NCBI GenBank assembly: GCA_003499925.1
Contig: DNRQ01000217.1
Coordinates: forward strand, 1 to 13,098
From: Geobacter sp.
GTDB taxonomy: Bacteria > Desulfobacterota > Desulfuromonadia > Geobacterales > Geobacteraceae
DNA: 13,098 bases
Reading direction: 5' to 3'
The notes below the pieces were generated by a model. That model was given only the letters and a program-made list of their open reading frames with translations. It was not told the DNA's origin and ran no database searches. The position numbers and the translations under genes are program-made. Positions 1 to 6,469 of this stretch are shown here, piece after piece (position 1 is the stretch's first letter; each line of letters opens with the position of its first letter).

Positions 1-97
1 TTAACTTAATGGCAGTGCCCCCCCGCCCCCTCCCATAAAGGGAGGGGGAGCCTGAAGCAGGAGCTTAACTTAACGGCGGTGGGGCGGGGGGAGGGGG
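1..97. repeat. Repeat cluster: TTAACTTAA boxes, C/G hairpin and G-rich tract
   Basis: The window opens with the box TTAACTTAATGGCAGTGCC (1-19). A second box, TTAACTTAACGG, lies at 65-76. Between them is a hairpin with arms CCCCCTCCC (26-34) and GGGAGGGGG (40-48) around a 5-base loop. Positions 81-97 are almost pure G (GGGG-C-GGGGGG-A-GGGGG) and could form a G-quadruplex. The same box recurs at 1595-1614 on the same strand, and in inverted orientation (TTAAGTTAA) at 1426-1434. This is intergenic repeat DNA with no coding potential. The hairpin lies downstream of the minus-strand regulator and could help terminate its transcript, but neither strand shows a T-run directly after the stem, so that role is unproven. 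Confidence 0.6.
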
Positions 98-143
98 TGT
101 TTACGCAGTGTGCGGAAGATTAAAACTAATCAGAAAATTTCTT

Positions 144-169
144 GGATTGGGACTACGGATTGGGACTAC
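144..169. repeat. Perfect 13-bp tandem duplication over the regulator stop codon
   Basis: GGATTGGGACTAC occurs twice head to tail (144-156 and 157-169) without a mismatch. The second copy contains the stop codon of the minus-strand regulator (CTA at 166-168, read as TAG). The duplication therefore begins inside the last codons of the gene and copies its stop into the 3' flank. The protein is not altered by it. Confidence 0.85.
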
Positions 170-804
170 AGATATAGGTGCTGGGACGACCAGTTGGCGG
201 CCTGTAGGCGGGAAGAGACGTTGATCTTCTTGAAAATTCGGTAAATGTGGGTCTTGACGGTATGGGGGCTTATGCACAGCTTTTCGGCGATCATTTCATT
301 TGAGCGTCCGAGCGTTATCGAGGTTAGAACATCGATCTCCCGCGATGTCAAACCAAGTAGGTTGTTCTGTTGAGGAGTTCTCTTATTAGTAGCCTGAATG
401 TAGTCTGTCATTACATTTCTCGATACCCAGAGCTCCGAACTGAGAACCGCGTGAATCATCTTCAGCAAAATGTCCGTGGTATCCTGTTCATAGATAAAAC
501 CGCGTACCCCCTGCCTTAAAGCTTCACTTTCAATACCTGTATTGTTGGACACATTTATCAAAACTAGAAAGCTGCCTCTGAGGTGAACTTTTAGATCGGA
601 ATCAAATTCAGCTTTTAGATTGTCCTTCCAACATTTTGAGTCATAGAGGATAAGATGCTTCTTATCTAGGCAGCAGGTAATTCCGGCCAAATCAGATATG
701 ACTTTACAGGAGACATTTGTTCTGTCTGAAATGAAGAGGGACATCAATTCAAGCTGCAGTCTGTTGGAACCTAGCAGAAAGGTTTGGCGTTCTGAATAGC
801 TCAT
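166..804 (-). CDS. CsgD-like LuxR/FixJ-family transcriptional regulator
   Basis: This 212-residue DNA-binding regulator has a degenerate receiver-like N-terminal half and a C-terminal LuxR-type helix-turn-helix. The HTH covers about residues 150-207: it opens with GLTSREIDVL, and SPHTVKTHIYRIFKKI (179-194) is the recognition helix region. The spacing, total length and the 'VKTHIYRIFKKI...SRLQAANW' segment closely resemble E. coli CsgD (216 residues), the biofilm and curli master regulator. Asp55 (in LILYDSKCW) sits where a receiver's phospho-acceptor would be. The acidic pair expected after strand 1 is absent, so classical phosphorylation is doubtful. The start at 804 gives the full N-terminal strand; the upstream AAGAGAAAG is a weak ribosome-binding site. 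The gene is visibly more AT-rich than the efflux genes, which hints at a separate origin. It runs divergently from mdtA across an 836-base gap, so control of the pump is possible but unshown. Family assignment is firm; orthology to CsgD is not. Confidence 0.88.
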   Translation of the reverse strand: MSYSERQTFLLGSNRLQLELMSLFISDRTNVSCKVISDLAGITCCLDKKHLILYDSKCWKDNLKAEFDSDLKVHLRGSFLVLINVSNNTGIESEALRQGVRGFIYEQDTTDILLKMIHAVLSSELWVSRNVMTDYIQATNKRTPQQNNLLGLTSREIDVLTSITLGRSNEMIAEKLCISPHTVKTHIYRIFKKINVSSRLQAANWSSQHLYL

Positions 805-899
805 AGTGACTTTCTCTTGAAATTAAAGGTTGCCATGCTCAAGCGACTTTCGGGGCATTTCTGATTAGCACCACGGCCTCGCCTGCGACGGCGCTTTGT

Positions 900-994
900 C
901 CCTGAGTAAAATTACCGTACTGTCCCCATCCCCACCCTGACCCTCCCCTTGAAGGGGAGGGGACGTGGAGGATAAAGGGTGAATTTACTCAGGG
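900..994. repeat. 95-bp MITE-like element: outer inverted repeat around a C/G hairpin
   Basis: The outer arms are CCCTGAGTAAAATT (900-913) and AATTTACTCAGGG (982-994), complementary apart from one extra A. Near the middle is a near-perfect dyad with arms CCCTCCCCTT (941-950) and AAGGGGAGGG (952-961). The core at 924-962 (CCCCATCCCCACCCTG followed by the hairpin) recurs in inverted orientation at 10384-10422 with one substitution visible beside the hairpin, but without these outer arms. There is no coding capacity and no clear target duplication. It is best described as a small non-autonomous or REP-like element. Confidence 0.6.
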
Positions 995-1175
995 GAGAGA
1001 CCAGCCCCTCCACCTGAAGCAGTATAGTATGTCAAACGGATATTACAAGAAACTAATATGATGTCTCGCCACAAGTAAATTTTTTCGAAGCAGACTTAGG
1101 GGGAAGTCAGAGTAGACAGACGGAAGGACCATTTTCCTCATTGCTTCCATATTTGCTCCGCAATTGCCTGCTACC

Positions 1176-1203
1176 TTGCATGTATCAGTAAGACGGGTAT
1201 AAA
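1176..1203 (+). promoter_or_regulatory. Candidate sigma-70 promoter upstream of mdtA
   Basis: TTGCAT (1176-1181) and TATAAA (1198-1203) are separated by 16 bases in the only unique, AT-richer part of the gap. The -10 matches 5 of 6 consensus bases; the -35 matches only TTG. Transcription would begin near 1210 and run through the palindromes before reaching mdtA, leaving a leader of about 430 bases. Confidence 0.3.
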
Positions 1204-1240
1204 TTTATAAAGGTAGTCGGTCAGATCCACCTGAGAAGTT

Positions 1241-1356
1241 TCTCGTTCCCAAGCTCCAGCTTGGGAATGCAATCGCTGTCAAAGCTCCAGCTTTGAGGCG
1301 TTGAAGCGGAGCTTCCTATACGTTTTGCGTTCCCAAGCTGGAGCTCGGGAACGAGA
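1241..1356. repeat. Compound palindromic repeat (CGTTCCCAAGCT family), copy 1
   Basis: Each end is a self-complementary block. The left block (1243-1268) has arms CGTTCCCAAGCT and AGCTTGGGAATG; the right block (1328-1353) is its reverse complement apart from single substitutions. The two ends therefore also pair with each other as outer arms of about 29 bases, extended by TCT (1241) and AGA (1356). Inside are two smaller dyads: TCAAAGCT-CC-AGCTTTGA (1279-1296) and GAAGC-GGA-GCTTC (1303-1315). A second copy of the same architecture lies at 10174-10310. This resembles paired REP/BIME elements. No tyrosine transposase of the RAYT type is in the window. Confidence 0.75.
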
Positions 1357-1452
1357 TGACGAGGTAAACGGGGGATCGTTTGGCGGTTGGAGTAACCGGC
1401 TACCCCCCATTTATAACACTACTCATTAAGTTAAGGCGACGCCTGCCTGTCT

Positions 1453-1550
1453 CCCCCCTTTGCAAAAGGGGGGGATTTGGCCCTGGCTGCAACAAAGCCC
1501 AAGCTCGCAACAGAGTTGAAATCCCCCTCAATCCCCCTTTGCAAAGGGGG
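1453..1550. repeat. Two C-tract/G-tract hairpins of the same family as the DUF559 element ends
   Basis: Hairpin one has arms CCCCCCTTT (1453-1461) and AAAGGGGGG (1465-1473). Hairpin two has arms CCCCCTTT (1533-1540) and AAAGGGGG (1543-1550). The first is followed by GGATTT and the second is preceded by AAATCCCCCTCAATC. The pair is thus arranged as outward-facing ends like those of the DUF559 elements at 6101-6899, but encloses only about 55 bases with no nuclease sequence. It could be an emptied or miniature derivative. Confidence 0.55.
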
Positions 1551-1561
1551 AGGCTTTCAAC

Positions 1562-1577
1562 TGGCACATCATTGGCT
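1562..1577 (+). promoter_or_regulatory. Candidate sigma-54 (-24/-12) promoter for mdtA
   Basis: TGGCAC (1562-1567), five bases, then TGGCT (1573-1577) matches the sigma-54 pattern TGGCAC-N5-TTGCW except for one T-to-G change. The invariant GG (1563-1564) and GC (1575-1576) have the required 12-base phasing. Transcription would start near 1588, about 50 bases before the mdtA ATG. No enhancer-binding protein gene lies in the window. The match is good but could be chance. Confidence 0.4.
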
Positions 1578-1594
1578 GAAGATGAGCACCATCC

Positions 1595-1614
1595 TTAACT
1601 TAACGGGCAGTGCC
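1595..1614 (+). repeat. TTAACTTAA box
   Basis: TTAACTTAACGGGCAGTGCC nearly duplicates the sequence at 1-19 and the partial copy at 65-76. It lies 26 bases upstream of the mdtA start, so it would fall inside the mdtA leader if the sigma-54 candidate is used. Confidence 0.5.
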
Positions 1615-1640
1615 TATTTATAATTACCTGGTGGGTCACC

Positions 1641-2858
1641 ATGACTATTCCACCGCTTGAAAATAAGGCGAATAGTGACATCCCCGGAACGCCCCGTGGC
1701 AGACGGTCGCGGCGCCGCTGGTGGCTCCTGCTCCTGGCCGCCGCCCTTTTCCTCGCCGGCTGGTACGTTCTTTCCGGGCGTGCGGGCGGGCCTGCTGCCA
1801 AGCGCGGGGCTAAGCCGGCGACGCCTCCCACTCCGGTGCTGGCGCTGCCGGCGCGAAAGGGGGACGTGGGGATCTACCTGAAGGGGCTCGGAACGGTGAC
1901 CGCGCTCAATACGGTAACGGTGAAGTCCCGGATTGACGGACAACTCATGGAGGTGTTTTTCCGGGAGGGACAGACCGTGCAGCGCGGCGATCTCCTTGCC
2001 GTGATCGACCCGCGACCCTTCGAGGTGGAACTGACCCAGGCCGAGGGGCAGATGGCCCGCGACGCGGCATTGCTCAGGAACGCACGGGTCGACCTGGAGC
2101 GCTACCGGCAGCTCTGGGCGCAGGATTCCATCCCTAAGCAGCAGCTGGACACCCAGCTCTCACTGGTGCACCAGTACGAAGGTGCAATCAAGATCGATCA
2201 GGGGCAGATCGACGCCGCCCGGCTGCAGCTCACCTACAGCCGGATCACGGCGCCGGTGGGAGGGCGCGTGGGGCTGCGCCAGGTGGATGTCGGGAACTTC
2301 ATCCAGGCCTCCGACGCCAACGGTCTGGTGGTAATCACCCAGCTGCAGCCGGCGGCGCTGCTCTTTCCCATCCCCGAGGGTGACCTGCCGCCGCTGCTTG
2401 CCAAGTTGAGGAGTGGGGAGAAGTTGCCGGTCGAGGCGTTCGACCGGGAGCAGAAGCAGCTGCTTGCCAAGGGAGAACTTTTGACGGTCGACAACCAGAT
2501 CGACCCGACGACCGGGACGGTCAGGCTCAAGGCGCTCTTTCCGAACACGAACAACGAGCTGTTTCCGAACCAGTTCGTCAATGCCCGGCTGCTCCTGGAA
2601 ACCAGGCGCGGGGCGATCCTGGTTCCCAGCGCCGCCATCCAGCGCGGCCCCCAGGGAACCTTCGTCTACCTGGTGCAGGGCGATCACACGGTCACGGTGC
2701 GCCCGGTCACCCTCGGCGTGGTCCAGGGCGACGACACCTCGATCGCGTCCGGGCTTGCCGAAGGGGAGCTTGTGGTGGTGGACGGCGCGGAACGGCTGCG
2801 GGAGGGAAGCAAGGTGGATCTGAAACAGCCTCCGTCCCGGTCGGGGCCGGGCAGATGA
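1641..2858 (+). CDS. mdtA: Multidrug efflux RND periplasmic adaptor subunit MdtA
   Basis: This is a membrane-fusion (HlyD/AcrA-type) protein of 405 residues, close to the 415 of E. coli MdtA. It would join the MdtB/MdtC pump to an outer-membrane channel across the periplasm. An Arg-rich start (GRRSRRRWW, 20-28) precedes one hydrophobic anchor (about 27-45). The lipoyl/barrel-sandwich half (GLGTVTALNTVTVKSRIDGQ, about 82-101) is followed by an alpha-hairpin (about 128-195). The second lipoyl half (SRITAPVGGRVGLRQVDVGN, 200-219) and the beta-barrel with DNQIDPTTGTVRLKA (284-298) and LFPNQFVNARL (307-317) are characteristic of the MdtA branch. There is no lipobox Cys, so it is anchored by the N-terminal helix. 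The ATG at 1641 follows GGTGGG (1630-1635) at normal spacing. Its stop overlaps the mdtB start (ATGA), indicating translational coupling. Confidence 0.95.
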   Translation: MTIPPLENKANSDIPGTPRGRRSRRRWWLLLLAAALFLAGWYVLSGRAGGPAAKRGAKPATPPTPVLALPARKGDVGIYLKGLGTVTALNTVTVKSRIDGQLMEVFFREGQTVQRGDLLAVIDPRPFEVELTQAEGQMARDAALLRNARVDLERYRQLWAQDSIPKQQLDTQLSLVHQYEGAIKIDQGQIDAARLQLTYSRITAPVGGRVGLRQVDVGNFIQASDANGLVVITQLQPAALLFPIPEGDLPPLLAKLRSGEKLPVEAFDREQKQLLAKGELLTVDNQIDPTTGTVRLKALFPNTNNELFPNQFVNARLLLETRRGAILVPSAAIQRGPQGTFVYLVQGDHTVTVRPVTLGVVQGDDTSIASGLAEGELVVVDGAERLREGSKVDLKQPPSRSGPGR

Positions 2859-5800
2859 ACATCTCGCGCCCCTTCATCCTGCGGCCGGTGGCGACCACGC
2901 TTTTGATGGTCGCGATCCTCCTGGCGGGGGCCGCGGCCTACCGGATGCTGCCGGTCTCGGCGCTTCCCCAGGTGGATTACCCGATCATCCAGGTGCGCAC
3001 CTTCTATCCCGGCGCAGGCCCGGACGTGATGGCGACCTCGGTGACGGCACCGCTTGAGCGGCAGTTCGGCCAGATGCCGGGGCTGATCCAGATGACCTCG
3101 ACAAGCTCCAACGGCAGCTCGGTCATCACCATGCAGTTCAGCCTGGATATCTCACTGGACGTGGCCGAGCAGGAGGTGCAGGCGGCCATCAACGCGGGCT
3201 TCAACTTCCTCCCCGGGGATCTGCCGAATCCGCCGGTCTACAGCAAGGTGAACCCCGCCGACACCCCGATCCTGACGCTGGCCTTCTCCTCCGCTTCGCT
3301 GCCGCTGACCCGGGTACAGGACCTGGCGGACACCCGCCTGGCCCAGAAGATATCCCAGCTTCCCGGGGTGGGGCTGGTGAGCATCAGCGGAGGGCAGCGC
3401 CCTGCGATCCGCATCCAGGCCAACCCGACCGCTCTTGCCTCCTATGGACTCACCCTCGAGGATCTGCGCAGCTCCATCTCCGCCGCCAACGTGAACCAGG
3501 CCAAGGGGGGCTTCGACGGCCCGCGCCAGGCCTTCATCATCGGCGCCAACGACCAGCTCTACTCCAGCAAGGATTTCCAGCAGCTCGTGGTCGCCTACCG
3601 AAACGGCGCACCGGTCATGCTCACCGACGTGGCCCGGGTGACCGACGACGCGGAGAACCTGTACCAGGCGGCCTGGGTGAACCAGTCGCCGGCGGTGATC
3701 GTCAACATCCAGCGCCAGCCCGGCGCCAACGTGATCGAGGTGGTGGACCGCATCAAGGAGCTGCTGCCGCAGTTGCAGAGCTCGCTTCCCGCCGCGGTCC
3801 GGGTGGATCTGCTCACCGACCGCACCACGACGATCCGCGCCTCGGTGAGGGACGTGCAGTTCGAGCTGCTCCTCGCGGTGGTGCTCGTGGTCATGGTCAT
3901 CTTCCTGTTCCTGCGCTCGGTTTCGGCCACCGCCATCCCGAGCGTCGCGGTGCCGCTCTCGCTGGTGGGGACCTTCGGGATCATGTACCTGCTCGGCTTC
4001 AGCCTGAACAACCTCTCCCTGATGGCGCTCACCATCTCCACCGGTTTCGTGGTGGATGACGCCATCGTCATGATCGAGAACATCTCGCGCTACGTGGAGA
4101 AGGGGGAGTCGCCGCTGCAGGCGGCACTGAAGGGGGCCGAGCAGATAGGGTTCACCATTCTATCGCTGACCGTCTCGCTGATCGCCGTCCTGATACCGCT
4201 GCTCTTCATGGGGGACGTGGTCGGGCGGCTGTTCCGAGAGTTCGCCATCACGCTCGGCGTCACCATCCTCATCTCGGGGGTGGTCTCGCTCACCCTGACC
4301 CCCATGATGTGCGCGCGCCTTTTGAAGAAAGTCCCCGAGGAGAAGCAGGGGCGCTTCTATCACGCCTCGGGGCGCTTCCTGGACGACGTCATCCATGGCT
4401 ATGGCAGGTCCCTCTCCTTCGTGCTGAAGCACCAGGGTGTGACGCTGCTGGTCGCCGTCGCCACCCTGGTCGTCACGGTGCTCCTCTATATACTGATCCC
4501 GAAGGGGTTCTTCCCGATCCAGGATACCGGCGCCATCCAGGGGATCTCAGAGGCCTCCCAGTCCATCTCCTTCCCGGCCATGGCGAAAAGGCAGCAGGAG
4601 CTCGCCCGGGTGATTCTGCAGGATCCGGCGGTGCAGAGCCTCACCTCGTTCATCGGCGTGGACGGGACCAATCCGACCCTCAATTCAGGACGGATACTGA
4701 TCAACCTGAAGCCGCTTTCGGAGCGGGAGCTGACCGCCGGCGAGGTGATCCGCAGGCTGCAGCCGGAGCTCGCCAAGGTGCCCGGGATCCAGCTCTTCAT
4801 GCAGCCGGTGCAGGATCTGACGGTCGACGCCAAGGTGAGCCGGACCCAGTTCCAGTACACCCTGGAGGACCCCGACACGCAGGAGTTGAAGCTCTGGGCT
4901 CCCCGGGTGGTGGAGGCGCTCTCGGCGCGCCCCGAGCTGCGCGACGTGAGCAGCGACCAGCAGGACCTGGGGCTCGTGATGGCCCTCGACATCGACCGGA
5001 CCACAGCCTCGCGGCTCGGGATCTCGCCGCAGCTGATCGACGAAACGCTTTACGACGCCTTCGGGCAGCGCCAGATCTCCACCATTTTCACCGAGCTGAA
5101 CCAGTATCGGGTGGTCCTCTCGGTGCAGGAGCAGTTCCTGAAGGGGCCGGCCGGTCTCGACTCCATCTACCTGCGCGGCGAGGGGGGAGGGAGCATACCC
5201 CTTTCCTCCATCGCCCGCGCCAGCGAATCGACCACTCCGCTCGTCGTGAACCGGCAGGGGCAGTTCACCGCTGTCACCACCTCGTTCAATCTGGCACCCG
5301 GCGTATCGCTGGGCGGGGCCGTGGAGGCGATCGAGGAGGCGACCAGGGAGATGGGGCTTCCCGAGAGCATACGCGGCAGTTTCCAGGGGACCGCCCAGGC
5401 CTTCAAGGAATCGCTCACCAACCAGCCGCTCCTGATCCTCGCCGCGCTGATTACCGTCTACATCGTGCTGGGCGTTTTGTACGAGAGTTTCATCCACCCG
5501 GTCACCATCCTCTCCACCCTGCCGTCCGCCGGCGCCGGTGCCGTCTTCTCGCTCATGGTCTGCCGCACCGAGCTTAGCGTCATCGCCGTCATCGGGATTA
5601 TCCTGCTGATCGGGATCGTGAAGAAGAACGGCATCATGATGGTCGATTTCGCCATCGATGCCGAGCGGCGCGAGGGGAAGAGTCCCGAGGAGGCGATTTT
5701 CCAGGCCTGCCTGCTCCGCTTCCGTCCCATCATGATGACAACCTTTGCAGCCCTTTTGGGGGCGTTGCCGCTGGCCCTGGCTCACGGCGTGGGGAGCGAG

Positions 5801-5944
5801 CTGCGCCGTCCCCTGGGGATCTCCATCGTGGGCGGGCTCGTCATCAGCCAGATCCTGACACTTTACACGACACCGGTCATCTATCTAGCCTTCGACCGGC
5901 TGGCGCGGAGAAGGAGGAAGGGGCAGGTGGAAGAGGCAGGGTAG
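2855..5944 (+). CDS. mdtB: Multidrug efflux RND permease subunit MdtB
   Basis: This 1029-residue inner-membrane RND transporter is the MdtB member of the proton-driven MdtBC heteromer. The opening SRPFILRPVATTLLMVAILL and blocks such as MPGLIQM, LDVAEQEVQAAINA, LPNPPVYSKVNPAD and AVQSLTSFIGVDGTNP are near-identical to what is known of E. coli MdtB and distinguish it from MdtC. The proton-relay residues are present: Asp401-Asp402 in TM4 (TGFVVDDAIVMIEN), Lys924 in TM10 (GIVKKNGIMMVDFA) and Arg957 (RFRPIMMTT). The fold is the usual two halves, each with a large periplasmic porter/docking loop between TM1 and TM2 and between TM7 and TM8. The gene starts 4 bases inside the end of mdtA. It ends in a purine-rich tract, and mdtC does not follow directly: about 1 kb of repeat elements intervenes. 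No frame damage is visible. Confidence 0.96.
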   Translation: MNISRPFILRPVATTLLMVAILLAGAAAYRMLPVSALPQVDYPIIQVRTFYPGAGPDVMATSVTAPLERQFGQMPGLIQMTSTSSNGSSVITMQFSLDISLDVAEQEVQAAINAGFNFLPGDLPNPPVYSKVNPADTPILTLAFSSASLPLTRVQDLADTRLAQKISQLPGVGLVSISGGQRPAIRIQANPTALASYGLTLEDLRSSISAANVNQAKGGFDGPRQAFIIGANDQLYSSKDFQQLVVAYRNGAPVMLTDVARVTDDAENLYQAAWVNQSPAVIVNIQRQPGANVIEVVDRIKELLPQLQSSLPAAVRVDLLTDRTTTIRASVRDVQFELLLAVVLVVMVIFLFLRSVSATAIPSVAVPLSLVGTFGIMYLLGFSLNNLSLMALTISTGFVVDDAIVMIENISRYVEKGESPLQAALKGAEQIGFTILSLTVSLIAVLIPLLFMGDVVGRLFREFAITLGVTILISGVVSLTLTPMMCARLLKKVPEEKQGRFYHASGRFLDDVIHGYGRSLSFVLKHQGVTLLVAVATLVVTVLLYILIPKGFFPIQDTGAIQGISEASQSISFPAMAKRQQELARVILQDPAVQSLTSFIGVDGTNPTLNSGRILINLKPLSERELTAGEVIRRLQPELAKVPGIQLFMQPVQDLTVDAKVSRTQFQYTLEDPDTQELKLWAPRVVEALSARPELRDVSSDQQDLGLVMALDIDRTTASRLGISPQLIDETLYDAFGQRQISTIFTELNQYRVVLSVQEQFLKGPAGLDSIYLRGEGGGSIPLSSIARASESTTPLVVNRQGQFTAVTTSFNLAPGVSLGGAVEAIEEATREMGLPESIRGSFQGTAQAFKESLTNQPLLILAALITVYIVLGVLYESFIHPVTILSTLPSAGAGAVFSLMVCRTELSVIAVIGIILLIGIVKKNGIMMVDFAIDAERREGKSPEEAIFQACLLRFRPIMMTTFAALLGALPLALAHGVGSELRRPLGISIVGGLVISQILTLYTTPVIYLAFDRLARRRRKGQVEEAG

Positions 5945-6046
5945 GTTTGGAGCAGAGGCAGGGGGAGAGGGGAGGGTTGAGGAGAGGGTGGAAAGCTCGC
6001 ATAAGTCTCACCCTCCCCGCCACTCCCATCAAAGAGGGGGGAAGTT

Positions 6047-6101
6047 CAAAGGGGGGCAGTCCACAGTCCTGAACTTTGACAAAGGGAGGGAGTCCACAGT
6101 C
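6047..6101 (+). repeat. Short direct repeats leading into the DUF559 elements
   Basis: CAAAGGG-(A/G)GG-(C/G)-AGTCCACAGTC occurs at about 6047-6069 and again at 6080-6101, directly before the left end of the deleted DUF559 element. A third copy at 6448-6469 sits directly before the left end of the intact one. The constant junction AGTCCACAGT/CCCCCC means either that this leader belongs to the mobile unit, or that the two elements arose by tandem duplication that included the flank. Confidence 0.65.
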
Positions 6102-6367
6102 CCCCCTTTGACAAAGGGGGGTTAGGGGGGATTTGCCTTTATGCGCCATTACCGCAAAAACCTGAAGGGACCATCACGCAGATTGCGCAAGGAGACTGCC
6201 CGATGCCGAGCAGCTGCTCTGGTTCCGATTGCGCAGGAAGCAGATTCTGGGGGTCCAGTTTTACCGACAGGCAGGTGCTGCTGGAGTTGGAGTCTGTTGT
6301 TGATGAAGTGTTCAGAGTTTGCGGGAGTAGGTTAAATCCCCCCTGACCCCCCTTTTTCAAAGGGGGG
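6101..6367 (+). mobile_element. DUF559 inverted-repeat element, internally deleted copy
   Basis: The 34-bp ends are at 6101-6134 and 6334-6367. Each is a hairpin (arms CCCCCCTTTG and CAAAGGGGGG at 6101-6121; CCCCCCTTT and AAAGGGGGG at 6347-6367) plus an inner tail (TTAGGGGGGATTT on the left; AAATCCCCCCTGA on the right). The 267-bp length equals the 430 bp of the intact copy minus a 164-bp deletion plus one inserted base, so the two copies are otherwise collinear. Only a broken nuclease reading frame lies inside. Confidence 0.75.
6141..6346 (+). pseudogene. Frameshifted, internally deleted DUF559 nuclease gene
   Basis: The sequence follows the intact gene at 6510 from its ATG, beginning MRHYRKNLKGPSRRLRKE, up to codon 18. 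There GAGACTGCCCGATGCC replaces GAGATGACCGATGCC, a net one-base gain that shifts the frame. After TTTTACCGACAG (ending 6270) it jumps to the sequence that follows the ACAG at 6799-6802 in the intact gene, removing 164 bp with the catalytic core (equivalent of residues Asp52, Glu63, Asp65 and His69). ACAG is present at both deletion borders, as expected for a slippage or microhomology deletion. The homologous stop lies in the right inverted repeat (6344-6346). It cannot make an active nuclease. Confidence 0.85.
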
Positions 6368-6404
6368 GATTTTAGCGGCGCCCCTTCGAGAATGGGGGAG
6401 TGAG

Positions 6405-6445
6405 GGGATCATGGCCGCTCCGGTTCGACAGCAGGCTGAGTGCTG
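6405..6445 (+). pseudogene. Roughly 40-bp remnant of a third DUF559 gene copy
   Basis: GGGATCATGG, GCTCCGGTTCGACA and CAGGC...TGCTG align in order with 6774-6814 of the intact gene (the GIMVLRFDN region), with a few single-base gaps. It lies outside both inverted-repeat elements, between the right end of the deleted copy and the leader of the intact copy. It therefore looks like debris from an earlier or nested insertion. Confidence 0.6.
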
Positions 6446-6469
6446 TTCAAAGGGAGGGAGTCCACAGTC

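Larger units (their letters stand above)
805..1640. other. 836-base intergenic region without a supported gene
   Basis: This gap separates the regulator from mdtA. It contains a 95-bp inverted-repeat element (900-994), a unique AT-richer stretch (about 1010-1235) with a candidate sigma-70 promoter, a compound palindrome (1241-1356), two C/G hairpins (1453-1473 and 1533-1550), a candidate sigma-54 promoter (1562-1577) and a TTAACTTAA box (1595-1614). An open frame at 1380-1598 translates only repeat sequence. No RNA gene was recognised. Confidence 0.7.

Noticed and set aside
900..1560. CRISPR array suggested by recurring palindromes
   Set aside because: Spacing between repeats is irregular, the repeats belong to different families, there are no uniform spacers, and no cas genes are in the window.
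1380..1598. 72-codon open frame upstream of mdtA
   Set aside because: It translates the C/G hairpin repeats (SPLCKRGGFG, NPPLQRGRL) and has no unique protein-like segment.
4309..5577. 422-codon plus-strand open frame inside mdtB
   Set aside because: It is a frame-shifted reading of mdtB with Arg/Gly/Pro-rich sequence and no recognisable fold, while the mdtB frame is intact throughout.
4685..5785. 366-codon minus-strand open frame
   Set aside because: It is antisense to mdtB with the same compositional signature; no start signal or domain.
6101..6121. C-tract/G-tract hairpins as ordinary intrinsic terminators
   Set aside because: No T-run follows the G arm on either strand, and the same hairpins mark both ends of the DUF559 units, so element ends are the better explanation.
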